Below are positions 1-8,072 of a DNA stretch of 64,000 bases, piece by piece. Each line of letters begins with the position of its first letter. The first letter of the stretch is position 1. The stretch spans positions 248,001 to 312,000 of the forward strand of contig CAVRJB010000016.1 of assembly GCA_963721385.1 (NCBI GenBank), written 5' to 3'. The stretch comes from DAOMFB01 sp963721385. Its GTDB lineage: Bacteria; Acidobacteriota; Thermoanaerobaculia; UBA5066. The position numbers were made by a program, and so were the translations under genes. The notes under the pieces are model-generated. The model was given only the letters and a program-made list of their open reading frames with translations. It was not told where the DNA came from and searched no databases.

Positions 1-486
1 GTCCGCCCCTTCCGCGACATGACCGTCGAGGCGAACGTGTCGATCGGCGCCCACTTCGGCGCCGGGCGCCGGCGCGGCGCCGCTGCCGCGCGGAGCGTCC
101 GGGAGATCCTGGAGCGGACGGGCCTGGCTCCCCGGAGCGCCGTTCTCGCCGGATCGCTGACGATCGGCGAGCTGAAGCGCCTCGAGATCGCCCGCGCTCT
201 CGCCACCGAACCGCGCGCGATCTGCCTCGACGAGGTGATGGGAGGGCTGAATCCGGCGGAGATCGTCTCGGCCATGTCGCTCATCCGGTCGATCCGCGAC
301 GGCGGCGTGACCGTCCTCATGATCGAGCACCATGTCCACGCCGTCGCGGGCGTCAGCGACCGGATCCTCGTCCTCAATTTCGGGGAGAGGATCGCCGAGG
401 GACGCCCCCGGGACGTGCTCCGCGACCCCGGGGTCGTGGCGGCCTACCTGGGAGACGAAACCGTCCCCCTCTTCCCGGAGGCCTGA
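1..486 (+). CDS. livG: Branched-chain amino acid ABC transporter ATP-binding protein, 5' truncated by window
   Basis: This is the C-terminal 161 residues of an ABC ATPase; the reading frame is open to base 1, so the Walker A part lies outside the window. The signature region reads LTIGELKRLEIARALATEP, followed by a Walker B stretch AICLDEVMGGLNP and the H-loop region MIEHHV, in the order and spacing of LivG-type ATPases. The usual DEP after the Walker B aspartate is DEV here. The stop overlaps the next ATG by one base (TGATG), so the gene is translationally coupled to the LivF-type ATPase downstream. Known role of the family: energising uptake of branched-chain amino acids with LivF and LivHM. 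Assignment to LivG rather than another HAAT-family ATPase rests on the LivF partner. Confidence 0.85.
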   Translation, partial: VRPFRDMTVEANVSIGAHFGAGRRRGAAAARSVREILERTGLAPRSAVLAGSLTIGELKRLEIARALATEPRAICLDEVMGGLNPAEIVSAMSLIRSIRDGGVTVLMIEHHVHAVAGVSDRILVLNFGERIAEGRPRDVLRDPGVVAAYLGDETVPLFPEA

Positions 487-1199
487 TGCTCGAGATCACC
501 GGCATCGACGTCTTCTACGGGGAGGTTCAGGCGCTCTGGGACGTCTCGTTCCGCGTCGACGCGGGCGAGATCGTCACCCTGATCGGGGCGAACGGAGCCG
601 GCAAGACGACGGCCCTGAAAGCCATCGCCGGGCTTCTCACACCCCGCCGGGGAGAGATCCGCTTCGAGGGATCCAGCCTCCGGGGGCTCGCCGCCCACGA
701 GCTCGTCTCCCGCGGCCTCGTCCTGATTCCGGAGGCGCGGCAGCTCTGGCCGGGGATGACCGTCCGCGAGAACCTGGAGATGGGCGCCTATGCGAAGGCG
801 GCCCGGCTGCGTTCCCGCGAGACGCTGGAGAGGGTCTTCGAAATGTTTCCGGTCCTGAAGGCGCGCGCGTCACAGAAGGCGGGGACGCTGTCGGGAGGCG
901 AGCAGCAGATGTGCTCGATCGGGCGGGGTCTCATGGCGCGGCCGCGACTCCTCCTCCTCGACGAGCCCGCGCTCGGGCTCGCGCCTCTCCTCGTCAGGGA
1001 GGTCTTCCTGCGCCTCCGGTCGATTCGGGAGCAGGGCGTCACGCTGGTCCTCGTCGAGCAGAACGTCCCCCACGCCCTCGCGCTCGCCGACCGGGCCTAC
1101 GTCCTCGAGTCGGGACGCGTCACGCTCTCGGGGCCCGCGCCCGACCTCGCCCGGGACGACCGGATCCGGGACGGTTACCTCGGTTATCGCTCCGCCTGA
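486..1199 (+). CDS. livF: Branched-chain amino acid ABC transporter ATP-binding protein LivF
   Basis: A full-length 237-residue ABC ATPase. Walker A is GANGAGKTT near residues 33-41, the signature is LSGGEQQ, Walker B is RLLLLDEPALGLAP, and the end of the Walker B/H-loop region reads LVLVEQNV, a hallmark of LivF. It starts on the last base of the preceding livG-like stop codon. It would power high-affinity branched-chain amino acid (or related) uptake at the inner membrane with the permeases presumably encoded upstream of the window. No binding protein is visible here, so the exact substrate is inferred from the family. Confidence 0.9.
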   Translation: MLEITGIDVFYGEVQALWDVSFRVDAGEIVTLIGANGAGKTTALKAIAGLLTPRRGEIRFEGSSLRGLAAHELVSRGLVLIPEARQLWPGMTVRENLEMGAYAKAARLRSRETLERVFEMFPVLKARASQKAGTLSGGEQQMCSIGRGLMARPRLLLLDEPALGLAPLLVREVFLRLRSIREQGVTLVLVEQNVPHALALADRAYVLESGRVTLSGPAPDLARDDRIRDGYLGYRSA

Positions 1200-1224
1200 G
1201 ATCCCTCTGGCAAAATTCGACGAC

Positions 1225-2709
1225 ATGCCCAACTCCCGTGCTACCGCGCGGTTATTCGCCTCGCTCGCAGCGCGGCCCGAGCGGACGGCCCTCGAATTCG
1301 AGGGGCGGATCTATTCGTTCGGCGACCTCGACCGCCTCTCCGCGCGATTCGCCGCCGGCCTCGCCGCGTTTCGCGTGGCATCCGGCGACGCCGTCGCCGT
1401 CCGGATGCCGACCTGCCCCGAGGCGGTGGTGGCTCTTCTGGGAAATCTCCGGGCGGGCGCTGTCCACGTTCCACTGAACCCGGCGTTCGGGGAGGAGGAG
1501 ACCCGGCACGTCGTCACCGACTCGGGGGCGAAGCTGACTGTGGCTCACGGGGCAGGCGACTGCCCGTACGAGAAGCAGGTCGCCTTCGACGACGTCCTTG
1601 CGGCCGGCACCGCCCGTGAGGTGCCGCCTGCAGCCGGCAACGACGACACGACCGCCCTCCTCCTCTACACGAGCGGGACGACCGGGAAGAGCAAGGGGGT
1701 CGAGCTGTCGGTCCGGGCCGCGGTCTCGAACCTCGGCGGGGTCACCGGATGCTGGAAGGTCGGCCCGGCGGACCGCGTCGCGATCGCCCTTCCCCTTTTT
1801 CACGTCCACGGCCTGGGTCTCGGCGCTTTCGGATCACTCCTCAACGGAGCGGCCGTCCTGCTCTTTCGGAAGTTCGACGCCTCGGCGATCGTGGAGGCCT
1901 TCAGAACACGCGGCGCGACCGTGTTCATGGGCGTCCCGACGATGTACGTCCGGCTGCTCGAGCACTTCCGAGGCGAGCCGGACGCCGCCCGGGCGCTCTC
2001 GAAGGGTCGCCTCTTCACATCGGGAAGCGCCCCGCTCCGGGCGGCGGACTTTCAGGCTTTCCGCGACGCGACGGGCCACGCCGTTCTCGAGCGCTACGGC
2101 ATGACGGAAACGCTCTTCACCCTCTCGAACCCCTACGACGGCGAGCGCCGACCCGGGAGCGTCGGCCTGCCGGTTCCGGGCTGCGAGGCGCGGATCGTCG
2201 ACGAGGCGGGAGATGACGTCGCCCCGGGCGAGACCGGCGAGCTCGTCGTGAAGAGCGACGGCCTGATGACGCGCTATCGAAACCGGCCCGAGGAGACGGC
2301 TTCTTCCTGTCGCGACGGCTGGTTCCTGACGGGCGACGCCGCGAGCCGCGCCCCCGACGGATACGTCACCCTTCACGGCCGCCAGGCCGTCGACTTCGTC
2401 AAGAGCGGCGGCTACCGGATCTCTGCCCGCGAGATCGAGGACGTCCTGTCGCGGCATCCGTCGGTCGCCGAAGTGGCGGTCGTGGGCCTCCCCGACCGGG
2501 TCTGGGGCGAGCGAGTCACGGCCGTCGTCCGGTGCGCGTCCGGGGCCGACACGGGAATCCTCCCCGGGCAGCTTCTGGAACTGGCCGCCGCTGCCCTCGC
2601 CTCCTACAAGCAGCCTCGCGATATCGTTCTCGTCGACGACTTCCCCCGGACGCCGCTGGGAAAGATCCGGAAGGCCGCTCTTGCGGCCGCGCTCGCGAAA
2701 GGAGACTGA
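1225..2709 (+). CDS. AMP-forming acyl-CoA synthetase, malonyl-CoA synthetase-like
   Basis: A 494-residue ANL-superfamily enzyme that would activate a carboxylic acid to its acyl-CoA through an acyl-adenylate. The AMP-binding P-loop TSGTTGKSKGV starts near residue 149, followed by PLFHVHGLGLG, FMGVPTMYVRLL, the YGMTE motif, GWFLTGDAA, the hinge/C-terminal motif SGGYRISAREIE and the catalytic lysine in PRTPLGKIRK near the C-terminus. The HVHGLGLG and VPTMYVRLL stretches are typical of malonyl/methylmalonyl-CoA synthetases (MatB/ACSF3 type), but substrate cannot be fixed from sequence. It lies 25 bases after livF and one base before the SRPBCC gene, so the set may be one operon. No strong ribosome binding site is seen before the ATG. 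Confidence 0.88.
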   Translation: MPNSRATARLFASLAARPERTALEFEGRIYSFGDLDRLSARFAAGLAAFRVASGDAVAVRMPTCPEAVVALLGNLRAGAVHVPLNPAFGEEETRHVVTDSGAKLTVAHGAGDCPYEKQVAFDDVLAAGTAREVPPAAGNDDTTALLLYTSGTTGKSKGVELSVRAAVSNLGGVTGCWKVGPADRVAIALPLFHVHGLGLGAFGSLLNGAAVLLFRKFDASAIVEAFRTRGATVFMGVPTMYVRLLEHFRGEPDAARALSKGRLFTSGSAPLRAADFQAFRDATGHAVLERYGMTETLFTLSNPYDGERRPGSVGLPVPGCEARIVDEAGDDVAPGETGELVVKSDGLMTRYRNRPEETASSCRDGWFLTGDAASRAPDGYVTLHGRQAVDFVKSGGYRISAREIEDVLSRHPSVAEVAVVGLPDRVWGERVTAVVRCASGADTGILPGQLLELAAAALASYKQPRDIVLVDDFPRTPLGKIRKAALAAALAKGD

Positions 2710-2710
2710 C

Positions 2711-3070
2711 ATGGCGACGCGCTCGATCGGGAGAGCCCACGAGACGAGCGCCCGATTCGTGGCGAATGCCAGCCGCACGGTGAAGGTGCCGCTCGCCGAC
2801 CTCTGGAAGGCATGGGCGACGCCGGCCGGCCGGAGGCGCTGGCTTGCCGACCCGGCCCTCGTCGTCCGGAAAGCGACCCCGCAGAAGACCCTGCGGATCA
2901 CCTGGGTGGACGGCGAGTCGAACGTCGAGGTCCAGTTCGTCGAAAAAGGGTCCGGGAAAAGCCTCGTCACCGTCCGGCACAGCCTCCTGCGGAACGCCCG
3001 CGAAGTCGCGCGGATGAAGAAATACTGGCGACGCGCGTTCGACGACCTGCAGGAGGCCGTCGGGAGCTGA
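2711..3070 (+). CDS. SRPBCC (START-like/AHSA1) domain protein
   Basis: A 119-residue protein that I start at the ATG directly after the acyl-CoA synthetase stop, because a GAAAGGAGA ribosome binding site precedes it; a longer in-frame ORF starts inside the upstream gene and is not needed. The pattern VPLADLWKAWATPAGRRRWL near the N-terminus, central strands ending in GKSLVTVRHSLL and a long C-terminal helix ARMKKYWRRAFDDLQEAV match the helix-grip fold of SRPBCC proteins. These bind hydrophobic ligands or act as co-chaperone-like proteins; no specific ligand can be named. Confidence 0.75.
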   Translation: MATRSIGRAHETSARFVANASRTVKVPLADLWKAWATPAGRRRWLADPALVVRKATPQKTLRITWVDGESNVEVQFVEKGSGKSLVTVRHSLLRNAREVARMKKYWRRAFDDLQEAVGS

Positions 3071-3088
3071 CGGCGGCTGAAAGCGGGG

Positions 3089-4783
3089 CTACTTCCCTTC
3101 CAGCTCCGCGAGCGACTTCTTCCGGGAGGCCTCGAACTCGTCGCCCCGGCTCCACTCCGGCATCGCCGGGGCGTTTGCAACCCTCACGCCGAGCCAGAAG
3201 AGGAGCCGGGCGTCCTCCACCCAGCCGTCGGTGCTCCAGTCGGGCCGGAGCTCGTCCGACGGCTGGTGGTAGTGCTTCTCCTCGAAGGCCAGCTGCTGCT
3301 CGCGCCCCCATCCGGCGGGCCGGCCGACCACGTCCGTCCCGGCCTCGAGGTAGGCCGCGGGGACGCCGATCCCCGCAAAAGAGAACTGGTCCGACCGGTA
3401 GAACGTGCCGTGATCCGGGAAGGCGTCGGGCATGACGGTCCGGCCCTGCCACGACGCGATCTCCCGGATGAAGGCGTCGAGGCCCGACTTGCCGAGACCG
3501 ATCACGCCGACGTCGCGCGTTCGCCCCCAGATACTCGCCCCGTCCACGTTGATGTTCGCGGCGATCCGCCCTGCCGGCAGCGGGAGATGCCGGGCGAGGT
3601 AGAACGACCCGAGAAGCCCTCGCTCTTCGCCGGCCACGAACGCGACGAGGACGCTCCTCCTGGGGCGGGCTGGAAGAGACGTGAACGCCTTTGCGACGGC
3701 GAGGACCGTCCCGCACCCGGAGGCGTTGTCGAGGGCGCCGTTGTAGATCGCGTCCTCCCCCGGTTTCGCGTCCTCGTTCCGGCCGAGGTGGTCGTGGTGG
3801 GCCGTGAAGAGCACGGCCTCCTTCGAGAGGACCGGGTCGCTCCCGGGGAGCTTCCCGATCACGTTGGCGGTCTTCGTCCGCCGGACCTCGTTCCGGAGCT
3901 CCACGGTCGCCGCGACGCCGAGCGGGACCGGACGAAAGTCGCGCCTCTTCGCCGACGCCACGAGCGTTTCGAGGTCCTTACCGGCCATCTTCGCCAGCCG
4001 CCGCGAAGCCTCCTCCGTGAGCCACATCTTGACGGGAACGTCGGGCGTTCCGTCCGACGGCAGGGAGAAGTTCTCGCCGTTCCACGACGTCTGGACCACC
4101 TGCCAGGGATAGGCCGCCGACGGCGTCGTGTGGATGATGATGGCGCCCGCGGCACCTTTCTTCGCGGCCATCTCGTACTTGTAGTCCCAGCGCCCGTAGT
4201 AGAGGCGGGTCTTTCCCGCGAAGATTGCCGGATCGTCTTCCGGGTCGTTGTTCAGGAAGAGGAGGACCTTTCCTTTCAGGTCCGCCCCCTTGTAGTCGTC
4301 CCACTGATATTCGGGCGCGACGATTCCGTAGCCGACGAAGACGATCTCACGTCCCGCGAGCTCCGCGGTGGGCGACTCGGTTCCGGCGAACGCCACGTAG
4401 TCCACCCACGGCTTGAGGGACTCCTTCTCCGCCCCCCGGGAGAGCGTCAGGCCCGACGATTTCGACCGGACGCCGACGATGTCGAACGCCTGGACGTAGG
4501 TCCCGTCCGGGGCGCCCGGCGCGAACCCAAGCCTCTCCAGCTCGGTCGCGAGGTAGCGCTGCGCGAGGCGGTCACCCGTGCTTCCGGGACTCCGTCCCTC
4601 GAGGAGGTCGTCGGAGAGGAACCGGACGGCGCCGAGAAGCTCGGCGGGGCGGATCGTGTCGGCGGCGACCTTCTCGTCCGGCGACGGCCCGCCTGCGGGC
4701 GGCGGTGCGGCGGCGGCCGCACGCGTGGCGGCGAGCGTGGCGGGAAGCGCGAAACAGACAAGGAATCGAGCGAAAGCCCTCAT
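3089..4783 (-). CDS. Secreted M28 family metallopeptidase with PA domain
   Basis: A 564-residue zinc peptidase with an N-terminal signal peptide (RAFARFLVCFALPATLAAT). I chose the internal ATG at 4783 because the extra 26 residues upstream are basic and would bury the signal peptide. A PA-domain insert lies around residues 130-290. Metal ligands of the M28 fold are visible in order: FTAHHDH, ALDNASG, GEERG, INVDG and FPDHGTFYRSDQ. Family members are aminopeptidases acting in the periplasm or outside the cell. It is divergent from the GGDEF gene, with only 22 bases between start codons, so the two promoters must overlap coding sequence. Confidence 0.9.
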   Translation of the reverse strand: MRAFARFLVCFALPATLAATRAAAAAPPPAGGPSPDEKVAADTIRPAELLGAVRFLSDDLLEGRSPGSTGDRLAQRYLATELERLGFAPGAPDGTYVQAFDIVGVRSKSSGLTLSRGAEKESLKPWVDYVAFAGTESPTAELAGREIVFVGYGIVAPEYQWDDYKGADLKGKVLLFLNNDPEDDPAIFAGKTRLYYGRWDYKYEMAAKKGAAGAIIIHTTPSAAYPWQVVQTSWNGENFSLPSDGTPDVPVKMWLTEEASRRLAKMAGKDLETLVASAKRRDFRPVPLGVAATVELRNEVRRTKTANVIGKLPGSDPVLSKEAVLFTAHHDHLGRNEDAKPGEDAIYNGALDNASGCGTVLAVAKAFTSLPARPRRSVLVAFVAGEERGLLGSFYLARHLPLPAGRIAANINVDGASIWGRTRDVGVIGLGKSGLDAFIREIASWQGRTVMPDAFPDHGTFYRSDQFSFAGIGVPAAYLEAGTDVVGRPAGWGREQQLAFEEKHYHQPSDELRPDWSTDGWVEDARLLFWLGVRVANAPAMPEWSRGDEFEASRKKSLAELEGK

Positions 4784-4805
4784 GCGCCGAGTGTAACCTC
4801 CCCCC

Positions 4806-5823
4806 ATGGCGATCCCGGCCGGCCTGGCCCCGCGCTTCGTCCTCACGGTCGCCATTGCCACTCTCGGCCTCCTCTCCCTCCTTCTCGCCGCGCTGCAGCG
4901 GGCGCGGCGCGGCCTCGCGCTCTACGGCACGCTGGCGCTCGCCGTCGCCTTCCACCTCGCCCTGCCGCTCGTCCGGCCCCCCGCCTCCGGAGTCCGGCCG
5001 GATTTCCTCGCGCGCGTCGACGCGACGCTCGCGATCCTCCTCCCCTTCGTCACCGTCGCGATCCTCTACGCGCTCGAGCGGGGCCGGAGGCGCCCGGCGG
5101 CGAACGCGGCGCTTCTCTTTCTCGCAGCCGGCTCGTTCCTTCTCGGCGCCCTCGCCGACGAAGCGATCGCGCACGGCTATCTCGCGGTCCCGTCGCGCGT
5201 CCCGTTCCTCGGCGTCGGGTTTCTCGTCCTGACCGTCGTCCTCGTCGTCATCGTCTCCGACGAGGACCGGCGCCTTCTGACACGCGCCACGACCGACACC
5301 CTGACCAACCTCGCGAACCGCGCTGCCTTTCTCGAGCGGGCGCGCCTCGAGGTGCTGCGCTCCGAGCGGACCGGGCCGGTCGCTCGCCGTCGCGATCCTC
5401 GACCTCGATCACTTCAAGTCGGTCAACGACCGCTTCGGACACCCCGCCGGCGATCGGGTCCTTGCGGCTGCGGGGCTCGCCATCGCGCGGACGATCCGTG
5501 GCATCGACATCGCCGGGCGCTGGGGAGGCGAGGAGTTCGTCGTCCTCCTCGTCGAGGCCGACGAGTCGACGGCCGGCGCCGCAGTCGAGCGGCTCCGCGA
5601 GGCGATCGCGTCGTCCTCGCCGGCGCGGGTCCCGGCGAAGGTCACCGTCTCCGCGGGGATCGCCGTCCACCACGGGCTCTTCGAGCGGACGACGATCGAG
5701 GGCCTCGTGAAACGCGCCGACGCCGCGCTCTACCAGGCCAAGAACTCCGGCCGTGACCGCCACGTCTTCGAGCGGGCGCTCGCCGCGCCCCCGTCGGGCC
5801 CGGCCGACGTGCCGCTCCGCTGA
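4806..5823 (+). CDS. Membrane-anchored diguanylate cyclase (GGDEF), one frameshift
   Basis: About five hydrophobic segments (residues ~8-155) precede a GGDEF domain that begins ATTDTLTNLANRAAF. The frame then breaks near 5375-5378 in a run of C/G; removing one base restores RSLAVAILDLDHFKSVND, the active-site RWGGEEF, and DAALYQAKNSGRD to a stop at 5821-5823. With that correction the protein is about 338 residues and complete, so it would make cyclic di-GMP at the inner membrane under control of an uncharacterised membrane sensor. The frameshift is either a sequencing insertion (favoured, see findings) or recent inactivation. The gene borders the cassette array on its 3' side. Confidence 0.8.
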
Positions 5824-6146
5824 AGGTCATCAGCGCCGATTCGGCCATGAACTACACTCGACGTCCTGAACCAGGCAGGAGGACGCGGTGTCCGGAGCCC
5901 GCTCGATGCGCTCTGACCGCCCGGTCGTCGGCCTAACACCGACGGCACTAGGCCGAAGCCCTCGTCGGCCTATCGCGCCGACCACCGACGCCGGCCGCCG
6001 GCCGAAGGCGGGTCCGGGCAGAAACTTCCGACGGGGACGGCGGTTCCGGACGCCTCGCTACACCGACAGATCTTCGGTCTATGCACCCCGGTCAACGTCC
6101 GTCTACTACTAGTTAGCGCCCCAACGGGAACCAGGCGTCTCGCGTC
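5824..6146 (+). other. Intergenic region upstream of the cassette array; no integrase found
   Basis: No convincing gene in either strand. The expected position of a divergent integron integrase or of attI is here, yet no tyrosine recombinase motifs are present. A GTTAGCG at 6112-6118 just before the first cassette gene resembles a degenerate R' core (GTTRRRY) but misses the final pyrimidine. Short inverted fragments around GGCCTAAC (5932-5939) do not form a full attC. Confidence 0.5.
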
Positions 6147-6568
6147 GTGAGCTGGCTTCATTACGAAACCACAGTCGAAGGACGCCGCGCCATCGTTCTA
6201 TTCGATGACCGTTTCGCATCATCGCCACCTGCGGATCTTCCTGTGCTCGGCTGGTTCGGTGTCTACACGAAACTCGAACCAGGCGCGGCGTACTGGAACC
6301 CAGACGAAACCGAAGCGCTCGCACCATCGAAGCTAATCTGCTACGTCTGTGCGAGCAGGAGACCGGTGGCTCCGGTGTCTACGTTCGGCGTGCCGCCTCT
6401 TACGGCGTTCGCGAGTACTACTTCTACCTCGGTGCTAGCTTGAACCTGACCGCAGTAGTGCCTCGTCTTCAACTCCTGTATCCCGGCTACCGCATCGAGT
6501 TCGAGCACCGCACAGACGTGCAGTGGGCCCACTACGGCTCCTGGCTGGCCGAGGCACGGGGCGTCTAA
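6147..6568 (+). pseudogene. DUF695-like cassette protein, one frameshift
   Basis: Starting at a GTG, residues SWLHYETTVEGRRAIVLF, LPVLGWFGVYTKL and AAYWNPDETEAL match the N-terminal half of DUF695-type cassette proteins. The frame breaks near 6323; in the other frame ANLLRLCEQETGG, REYYFYLG, YPGYRIEFEHRTD and WAHYGSWLAEARGV complete the domain to the TAA at 6566-6568. Total length would be about 140 residues, the usual family size. Function of DUF695 is unknown. The stop codon lies inside the R'' core of the attC, a typical compact cassette layout. The break looks like a one-base loss and could be a sequencing error. Confidence 0.7.
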
Positions 6569-6611
6569 CCGCGCGCTGCAGCGGACTCGCTTGCGCTCGC
6601 CGCTGAACGCG
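6563..6611 (+). other. attC site 1, left part (R'' and hairpin), interrupted by IS
   Basis: R'' core GTCTAAC at 6563-6569 is followed by the hairpin arms GCGCT-G-CAGCGG and CCGCTGAACGCG. The site stops at 6611 where the insertion sequence begins and resumes at 8052. Rejoining the halves and removing one CG copy gives a complete attC that aligns with the other two sites in the window. Confidence 0.85.
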
Positions 6612-6614
6612 CCC

Positions 6615-6621
6615 ATGAAGA
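6615..6621 (+). repeat. Subterminal inverted repeat of the IS, transposase 3' side
   Basis: ATGAAGA, three bases inside the IS boundary; its reverse complement is at 8040-8046. Confidence 0.75.
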
Positions 6622-6660
6622 TTCCTGTCAAGCCCCTCGCCTGAAGATTTCTTTCTCTCG

Positions 6661-6780
6661 CCGCACGAAGCTGCCGGCCACGCGTCCATTCGGGGTCAGA
6701 GCCCCACGTATCACTTCAGCGGATGGCGCCCCAGACGATATCCCGAGCTTGTGGGCTCAGCGTTCAGCAGCGGGGTCGTC
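6661..6780 (-). ncRNA. Predicted bridge RNA (seekRNA) of the IS1111 element, targeting attC
   Basis: Read on the minus strand, two stem-loops follow each other after the transposase stop. First (target loop): outer stem GGGG 6772-6775 with CCCC 6729-6732, inner hairpin GCTC 6755-6758 with GAGC 6745-6748. Between them the two internal-loop strands carry GCTGAACGC (complement of 6760-6768), identical to the left half of the occupied attC, and a strand complementary to CGATATC (6736-6742), its right half. Second (donor loop): outer stem GCGG/CCGC plus CTTC/GAAG (6714-6722 with 6661-6670), inner hairpin 6692-6705, with guides TGATACG (complement of 6707-6713) and CGTCCAT (6683-6689), each one base off the element ends TGAAACG and CGCCCAT. 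RNA ends are approximate. Confidence 0.75.
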
Positions 6781-6829
6781 CATCCGATTCTCGGCAAGAC
6801 TTGCGGCGTGCTCTTCCTTTCTCGGTCCT

Positions 6830-7933
6830 TCAGCGACTCTTTGCCGCTCGAGATGTCAGTCGATAGATTCGCGCAGCGGGTACCGTCGTACGAGGCTCGT
6901 GGGCCTTCAGCTTCGAGGCATCGAAGCTCGTCTTGTCGCGAAGCATCGCGTAAAGAACGCGGCAGAGCCGATGCGCCACGGCGATCACGGCCCGCCGCGT
7001 TCCGAGGCGCACCGAAAGGTCTCTCAGAAACGGGTGGAGGGGACTGTTCGACCGGCGTGCCGTGTGGACCGCCTGCACGAGCATGGCGCGCAGCTCGGAC
7101 GAGCCCGTCCGGGTGATGTGGCCCTGGCGGTTCGTTTCGCCCGATTGGTAGGTTTGAGGGACCAGGCCCACGTAGCTGGCCGCGTGCTTGGCACTCTGAA
7201 AGCGTGTGGCGTCCGAAAAGACCGCAATCGCCGTCAGAGCCACGATCTCTCCCACCCCCGGGACGGTCTTGAGCCTCTCGAGGTCTTCGCCGAAGTGGGC
7301 CTGCTGTTCTTCGAGGCTCTTCTCGCACGCGGCCTTCTGCTCCATCGCGCTCTGATAGGCCCGGTGGTGAAGCTCGACGAAACACCGCACCTGCGGGTGG
7401 CTGGTCAGGGCCTTCAAAAGACGCTCCCAGGCACGACGGGTCCCCAGGTGCTGACGACTCAGCTCGGAGAGCCCGGCGCTTCGAAGCATCTTCTTGGCCG
7501 CGTTGATCTCGGCCGTCCCGAGCCGCACGAAGTGCCGGCGACGTGACAGGGTGTTCCGCAGGTGTTCGATCCTCTCGGGAGGCACGTGGACGATGGCCCG
7601 GTAGACGCCGCGTCGCAGGCCTTCGCAGAGCTCCACGGCATCGCGCGTGTCGCTCTTCTGCCGCGGCCGGTGAGCCTTCATCCGGACTTCCCGCGCGTCC
7701 ACCACGACGGGGGAAAGCCCCAGCTCCATCAGCCGCCGCGCCGCAAAGAAGGCCATCGTCCCCGACTCGAGCGCCACCGCCGTCGACCCTCGAAGCCGGA
7801 AACGCAGCCGCAACGAGGAAAACCCCTCGACAGACGTCGGCACCTCTCCCCGCCCCACCTCCTCTCCTCGCTCGTTCTGAATCACAAACACGCTCGACTT
7901 GCTGTGCACGTCCATTCCCACATAAGATTTCAT
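6830..7933 (-). CDS. IS110/IS1111 family DEDD transposase
   Basis: 367 residues starting MKSYVGMDVHSKS; a GGGAGG ribosome binding site lies just upstream of this ATG, so I reject the 27-residue longer ORF. The RuvC-like DEDD domain shows YVGMDVH, ALESG and KSDTRDA; the C-terminal Tnp20 domain shows TVPGVGEIVALT, ASYVGLVPQTYQSGE and the catalytic serine region GHITRTGSSELRAML. Enzymes of this family use both the RuvC-like acidic residues and the serine to recombine the element into a target chosen by an element-encoded RNA. Intact, so the element may still be mobile. Confidence 0.95.
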   Translation of the reverse strand: MKSYVGMDVHSKSSVFVIQNERGEEVGRGEVPTSVEGFSSLRLRFRLRGSTAVALESGTMAFFAARRLMELGLSPVVVDAREVRMKAHRPRQKSDTRDAVELCEGLRRGVYRAIVHVPPERIEHLRNTLSRRRHFVRLGTAEINAAKKMLRSAGLSELSRQHLGTRRAWERLLKALTSHPQVRCFVELHHRAYQSAMEQKAACEKSLEEQQAHFGEDLERLKTVPGVGEIVALTAIAVFSDATRFQSAKHAASYVGLVPQTYQSGETNRQGHITRTGSSELRAMLVQAVHTARRSNSPLHPFLRDLSVRLGTRRAVIAVAHRLCRVLYAMLRDKTSFDASKLKAHEPRTTVPAARIYRLTSRAAKSR

Positions 7934-8039
7934 CGGGCTGTCCTCCCTTACTTGGGGCACCTCCTCGGAGGTTGACCCCGTCAGTCTGTTGTGGCCCGAT
8001 TCCATCGGGACCACGCCGGCGAGGACAGCCCTTTCTTCG

Positions 8040-8046
8040 TCTTCAT
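8040..8046 (-). repeat. Subterminal inverted repeat of the IS, transposase 5' side
   Basis: TCTTCAT on the + strand, five bases inside the IS boundary at 8051; reverse complement of 6615-6621. Confidence 0.75.
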
Positions 8047-8051
8047 TGAAA

Positions 8052-8065
8052 CGATATCGTTAGGC
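8052..8065 (+). other. attC site 1, right part with R' core, beyond the IS
   Basis: CGATATC followed by the R' core GTTAGGC (8059-8065); this completes the attC split at 6611. The integron crossover point would be between G8059 and T8060. The next cassette begins here and its ATG is at 8073. Confidence 0.85.
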
Positions 8066-8072
8066 CACGCGA

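Larger units (their letters stand above)
6612..8051 (-). mobile_element. IS1111-type (IS110 family) insertion sequence inside an attC site
   Basis: About 1440 bases lie between the two halves of attC 1. CG is found at both junctions (6610-6611 and 8052-8053), consistent with a two-base core. Inverted repeats are subterminal (7 bp, ATGAAGA), three bases from one end and five from the other, as in the IS1111 group. The DEDD transposase is on the minus strand. The longer non-coding part (about 218 bases) is 3' of the transposase, again as in IS1111 elements, and carries the predicted guide RNA. Known precedent: the IS1111-attC group inserts specifically into integron attC sites. Confidence 0.9.

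Noticed and set aside
5928..5985. GGCCTAAC with inverted GTCGG repeats as a possible fourth attC
   Set aside because: No matching GTTRRRY core and no central hairpin like the other sites.
5824..6146. Integron integrase or attI
   Set aside because: No tyrosine recombinase motif in any frame and no convincing attI; only a degenerate GTTAGCG.
6749..7546. 265-residue + strand ORF inside the IS
   Set aside because: Antisense to the transposase and Arg/His-rich; no independent support.
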